A DNA stretch of 8,214 nt, taken from contig CAKTZP010000094.1 of the NCBI GenBank assembly GCA_934636045.1, forward strand, positions 1-8,214, read 5' to 3'. The position numbers and the translations under genes were made by a program. The notes beneath the pieces were generated by a model, which worked only from the letters and a program-made list of their open reading frames with translations, was not told the origin of the DNA and made no database searches. Each line of letters begins with the position of its first letter. Position 1 is the stretch's first letter. Below, piece after piece: positions 6,201 to 8,214 of the stretch. This DNA comes from an uncultured Oscillospiraceae bacterium. GTDB taxonomy: Bacteria; Bacillota; Clostridia; Oscillospirales; Oscillospiraceae.

Positions 6201-8214
6201 GCAATCTGCTGTCGGAGTTTACTCCCGGCGAGTCGGGCGGCACCTATGACTACACCCTGCTCATCTCCGGCAACAGCGCCAATGTGAAGCTCACGCCCAC
6301 CGCCACCAACAAGAACTTCCTCACGAAGATTTTCCTGAATGAGAAGGTCACGAGCAACACTGAGGGCGGCAGCTTCTATAAACGGACGCAGTACATCCCG
6401 GTCACCACCGGCGACACCATCTATGTCGGCTGCGGCGCGCGTGCCTGGCCCACGATGAACAATCAGGCAGGCAACGCGCAGGACAATGACGGCACCTGGT
6501 ATGTGCTCCATGTGGTCAACGCTGACGACGGCTCTGCCTATGTGGTCAGCCTGATCGACAATCTGCCCAACACTGTTCGCTATGAGAATTATACGGCGAC
6601 CAAGAGCAGCATTGACGCTGCCGAGGCGGCCTATGGCGCTCTGAGCGAAAAGGCAAAGGACAACGTTACGAACTACGCGAAGCTGGAACGGCTGAAAGCC
6701 GAGGTCGAGAGCTTTGAGCAGATCGACGCTTTCAAAAAGCAGCTGGCAGCCATTCCGAATGTCAAGCGCATCACGCTGGAAAACCGGGAAGCCATCGAGC
6801 AGGCCAAGGCAGCTTATGATGCCCTGACCGCTGACCAGAAGGAATATCTGACCCGTTCGGAAGAGGAAAAAATGCAGGCCCTCGTGGCCCGTCTTACCGA
6901 ACTGATCGAGGAAGCAGATCGCGCGGCAGCTGCCGCTGTGGATCAGCTGATTGGTAAGATTGGTACGGTCACCTTGGAGTCCGAGACAGATATTACCGCG
7001 GCGAGAACGGCCTTTGATGCCCTGACTGAAAAACAGAAGGGTTATGTGACGAAGCTGGATGTTTTGACGGCTGCCGAAACGCAGCTGCAGAACCTCAAGG
7101 ATGCCGCCGCAGCCAAGCGCGTGGAAGACATGATCGCGGCGCTGCCCGGCGTGTCCGATCTGGCTTTGTCCGACGAGGCAGATATTACCGCAGCCAGAGC
7201 GGCTTTTGACGCTCTGACCTCTGCACAGAAGGTGCTGGTCCCGAACGAGGCCACCCTGATCGCCGCGGAGCAGCGGCTGGCAGAGCTGAAAGCGGAGGCC
7301 GAACAGGAAGCTGCCGACCGCGCTGCTGCCAAGAGCGTGGAGGACAAGATCAATGCCCTGCCCGCAGACCTCACACTGGATGACAAGCCTGCCGTTGACG
7401 CTGCAAAGGCTGCATACGATGCCCTGACTGAAAAACAGAAGGGTTATGTATCCCCCGATGCAAAGCAGACGTTGGATGACGCTCTGGCCGAAATCGCGCG
7501 TCTGGAAGAGGAGCGTGACAACAAGGCTGCAGCCGCAGTCGTGGAGCGCCTGATCGACGCGATTGGCGAGGTTTCGCTGAGCAGCAAGCCCACCATCGAC
7601 ACGGCCCGCAATGCTTACGACCAGCTGACTCCGGCGCAGAAAGCATTCGTATCCAACTATGATGTGCTGGTCGCCGCAGAGACGCGGTATGCACAGCTGG
7701 TGGACGAAGCCGCGGCTGAATATGTCCGTGAGCTGATTGAAAACCTCGGCGATGTCACGCTGGACAGCAAGGAAGCCATCGAGGCTGCGAGAGCAGCATA
7801 CGACGCCCTGACTCCCAGCCAGAAAGCGCTCATTTCCGAGGCGACCTATCGGAAGCTGACTGATGCCGAGGATGCCTACGCTGCGCTGGTGGACAAAGCC
7901 GCCGCAGAGCATGTAGAGGCCCTGATCGACGCAATCGGTCGTGTCACCCCCGGCAGCGGCAGCAGGATCGCCGCGGCCCGTGCGGCCTATGATGCGCTGA
8001 CACCCAGCCAGAAGAAGCTGGTCGGCAATTATCAGACCCTGCTCGATGCCGAGAAGCGGTACGAGGATTTGAAGAAGCCGATCACGCCTGTCGGCCCCTC
8101 CACCCCGTCCAAGCCCTCGCAGAACGAGAACGCCGGGAAGGATAACCTCCCGTTCACGGATGTTGCATCCGGCAGCTGGTACTATGATGGTGTGAAGTAT
8201 GCTTGCGACAACGG
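2456..8214 (+). CDS. Giant exported SLH-anchored surface protein with DUF4430 domain (3' partial)
   Basis: At least 1919 residues, open to the window edge. GTG start chosen because it alone begins a signal peptide (Lys/Arg, hydrophobic 6-22, V-L-A cleavage near 26); no ATG lies in frame upstream before stops at 2327 and 2315. Order: beta domain 27-165; helical, partly FIVAR-like segments 167-422; beta segment 424-516; Ig-like 545-649; helical 651-795; beta region 798-1002; FIVAR-like helices 1009-1085; DUF4430 about 1100-1225 (GWMG 1187-1190, GDGDYIRIMY to 1221); cadherin-like beta-sandwich 1243-1356; eight helical repeats 1363-1874; Pro/Ser linker 1875-1898; SLH start 1899-1919. SLH domains bind pyruvylated wall polymers, so the protein should stand on the cell surface with the repeats as a stalk. 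DUF4430 is related to the beta domain of transcobalamin; with the riboswitch upstream this suggests corrinoid capture (inference). The only Shine-Dalgarno-like GGAGG not in the terminator stem is 40 nt upstream. Sortase motif and lipobox absent. Confidence 0.9.
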   Translation, partial: MKAKRILSLLLCASIIFGLFSVQVLADDAIKIEVSTSNSKHAVSVIGTANFVEAETPFTLYYVKVPYGTTRISVVHTQGWFIPETCFGSSVNGNTVTLDNVVDNATLEETIEGMSGDNLINVTVPAAIAHSNVQSEFVYFSNEDYEGAPLDVLLVQVSTVNESGGTLTDEQKAPLSILLDTVKDGNTNYYSTVDRYNGKLSDTIIDKNSGFWKQFIAEKGPREEAQKVLETATTTDQIATAVAELRAAIQKLIPTELANTTLLYEAVQAATITDKDSYTPKTWAAYSSAKTEAEALLATMFKDGQPTEANKASAQPDVEAAAERLRNAQAALDERKGEYGKSKAEFYHAAIEYLAGKFDPDQLSGYTAESLSALRTAREAALAAAEAYPAYTTIGSHELFMLGNAEEAFRQACYQLVDSGEEQISVRFSAVDATGAYTGKHENSANTTTLTLAANTTVGAVLDQFGISTSLTYNDNYPLVFVNGDLYFGGADGYLGVQYQNIVLHDGDELTVVHFRPKMETYSSGAGQYPALMDDVRDWFRYSVISAPETVTAGQPFTITVTADGALPQNRTGAASPVSGAAVYTSVAFTDKADAAAADVRTPAYASTGADGTAQITLYAEGWTAVNAFRLDDEGRYTVGPTVLVYVTASDDLSAIKTQLREELDAVYYDDNYPESSFTPENWTKLTAAYNAGVSGIEAAETSGAAREAQMTALQTIKQMQQEADSSNRGNLETFRQYLNRLPDDTTKLDESSKDAVERLISAYEKMTEYQKGELTAKEQEKYDAIAAAYAKGLDKPASYSLSFEQKYVGIPEADQQGLERMIAYLQANTPTDDKYGDVTGNQQLQPLFSFAKDGQITEAVPLTYNIKASVSPDYIAYLLCRDASIKAGSHSGPGVIYGDGWSISDEEVGVDFEQMGNTATMTGSMIYTVNGTRYAIRSISVEGTTVPLTNANSNTWQYKTGGLIDVTDYKGKTDVHINYKVLNALVDFHMPYNDVKITVTWGPVSGTEDEVNAARESALAVLAAAYQQYDSASEHYAAITAAYQTGVDAVNTAKTVAAVTEARTAAIQAMKTAAGSGTIGTPIEGWGYGDRFDAGPQVGTVTVSFENTTYNDGYFYNKQKEPFVHQEAYPLGENDSMMTVALRALVDEFSSATWYGNGTGFGLSYLAGIQVDDHKLAAFDGGSESGWMGTLNDWFTNEGFDAFTVENGKLGDGDYIRIMYTTTGYGEDLGGTWYNSYTTLDSLDVEGGNLLSEFTPGESGGTYDYTLLISGNSANVKLTPTATNKNFLTKIFLNEKVTSNTEGGSFYKRTQYIPVTTGDTIYVGCGARAWPTMNNQAGNAQDNDGTWYVLHVVNADDGSAYVVSLIDNLPNTVRYENYTATKSSIDAAEAAYGALSEKAKDNVTNYAKLERLKAEVESFEQIDAFKKQLAAIPNVKRITLENREAIEQAKAAYDALTADQKEYLTRSEEEKMQALVARLTELIEEADRAAAAAVDQLIGKIGTVTLESETDITAARTAFDALTEKQKGYVTKLDVLTAAETQLQNLKDAAAAKRVEDMIAALPGVSDLALSDEADITAARAAFDALTSAQKVLVPNEATLIAAEQRLAELKAEAEQEAADRAAAKSVEDKINALPADLTLDDKPAVDAAKAAYDALTEKQKGYVSPDAKQTLDDALAEIARLEEERDNKAAAAVVERLIDAIGEVSLSSKPTIDTARNAYDQLTPAQKAFVSNYDVLVAAETRYAQLVDEAAAEYVRELIENLGDVTLDSKEAIEAARAAYDALTPSQKALISEATYRKLTDAEDAYAALVDKAAAEHVEALIDAIGRVTPGSGSRIAAARAAYDALTPSQKKLVGNYQTLLDAEKRYEDLKKPITPVGPSTPSKPSQNENAGKDNLPFTDVASGSWYYDGVKYACDN
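5753..6130 (+). other. DUF4430 (transcobalamin-like C-terminal) domain in gene 2
   Basis: Residues about 1100-1225 of gene 2. It starts with a beta strand (GTVTVSFENTTYNDG), continues with a helix (MMTVALRALVDEF, the usual 'tv.dAL' element), then SGWMGTLNDWF and finally the closing LGDGDYIRIMYT, which matches the characteristic GWMY-NG ... L.DGD.I.W.Y pattern of DUF4430. Family knowledge: this fold is shared with the smaller beta domain that caps the corrinoid in intrinsic factor and transcobalamin. The alpha/alpha barrel partner domain of those animal carriers is not recognisable here. Confidence 0.75.
6542..8077 (+). repeat. Eight tandem helical protein repeats in gene 2
   Basis: Units begin near residues 1363, 1423, 1495, 1556, 1628, 1696, 1757 and 1820, with spacing of about 60-72 residues. 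The common pattern is V--LI--IG-VTL-S, then I--AR-AYDALT--QK--V, then a closing helix with AE--Y--L and an Ala/Glu-rich joint. The units nearest the C-terminus are the most alike; the first two are divergent. Repeats of this kind are common in Firmicutes surface proteins just before SLH domains and probably form an extended stalk; no catalytic motif is seen. Confidence 0.85.
7016..7449 (+). repeat. Exact 32-bp direct repeat inside the repeat array
   Basis: Positions 7016-7047 and 7418-7449 are identical over 32 nt and 402 bp apart; both encode the DALTEKQKGYV part of a unit in the same frame. Other units encode this motif with different codons, so identity at DNA level points to recent duplication or gene conversion. 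Recombination between the copies would delete 402 bp (134 codons, two units) in frame. A shorter match, CAGATATTACCGC, occurs at 6987-6999 and 7179-7191. Confidence 0.85.
8150..8214 (+). other. Start of an SLH domain, cut by the window edge
   Basis: Residues 1899-1919 of gene 2 read P-F-T-D-V followed by SGSWYYDGVKYACDN, the typical first half of a Clostridia SLH domain (FTDV--GSWYYDAVKYA-DNG). It follows a Pro/Ser/Lys linker, where SLH triplets are normally placed. Two or three SLH modules would be expected downstream. Confidence 0.88.

Noticed and set aside
3239..7912. Very long antisense open frame (1557 codons, - strand)
   Set aside because: It lies wholly opposite gene 2, whose + frame has a signal peptide, recognisable domains and in-frame repeats. 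The antisense product has no coherent domain, signal or motif. Strong codon bias in GC-rich genes often keeps the opposite frame open.
1..8214. CRISPR array, insertion sequence, tRNA or rRNA
   Set aside because: No regularly spaced short repeats with unique spacers, no transposase or terminal inverted repeats, and no tRNA or rRNA signature were seen. The repeats near the right edge are protein-coding.

Overview
The window looks like a chromosomal fragment of a Gram-positive anaerobe of the Clostridia, probably an Oscillospiraceae/Ruminococcaceae-type gut bacterium. The reasons are the moderately high GC, the AAAGGAG ribosome binding site, Sec signal peptides without a lipobox, a surface protein that begins an S-layer homology (SLH) domain of Firmicutes type at the right edge, and a cobalamin riboswitch at the left edge. 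All supported genes are on the + strand.

Layout. Positions 1-136 hold the 3' part of a cobalamin (B12) riboswitch whose 5' part lies outside the window. It is followed by an apparent expression platform (137-251) with mutually exclusive antiterminator and terminator pairings. A structured leader of about 400 nt, not fully explained, leads to gene 1 (660-2408), a 582-residue exported protein without an obvious wall anchor. A strong intrinsic terminator or attenuator (2420-2452) lies in the 47-nt gap. Gene 2 starts with GTG at 2456 and stays open to the window edge (at least 1919 residues). It encodes a very large exported protein with a signal peptide, alternating helical and beta segments, a DUF4430 (transcobalamin-like C-terminal) domain, a cadherin-like beta-sandwich, eight helical repeats, a Pro/Ser linker and the start of an SLH domain.

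Interpretation. DUF4430 is related to the beta domain of animal B12 carriers (transcobalamin, intrinsic factor), and the transcript appears to begin with a B12 riboswitch. The best-supported hypothesis is therefore a B12-repressed surface system for capturing corrinoids: gene 1 as a secreted or loosely held partner and gene 2 as a long wall-attached protein that displays the DUF4430 domain. This would be a Gram-positive counterpart in concept to the surface B12-binding proteins of Bacteroidetes. Binding itself is inferred, not shown.

Other oddities. A patch of lower GC and different codon use (about 2130-3240) spans the end of gene 1, the terminator and the start of gene 2, with GC-rich sequence on both sides. 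Gene 2 has no Shine-Dalgarno sequence at normal distance. Short words of the riboswitch recur further down the leader. The very long antisense reading frames opposite both genes are judged to be shadows.
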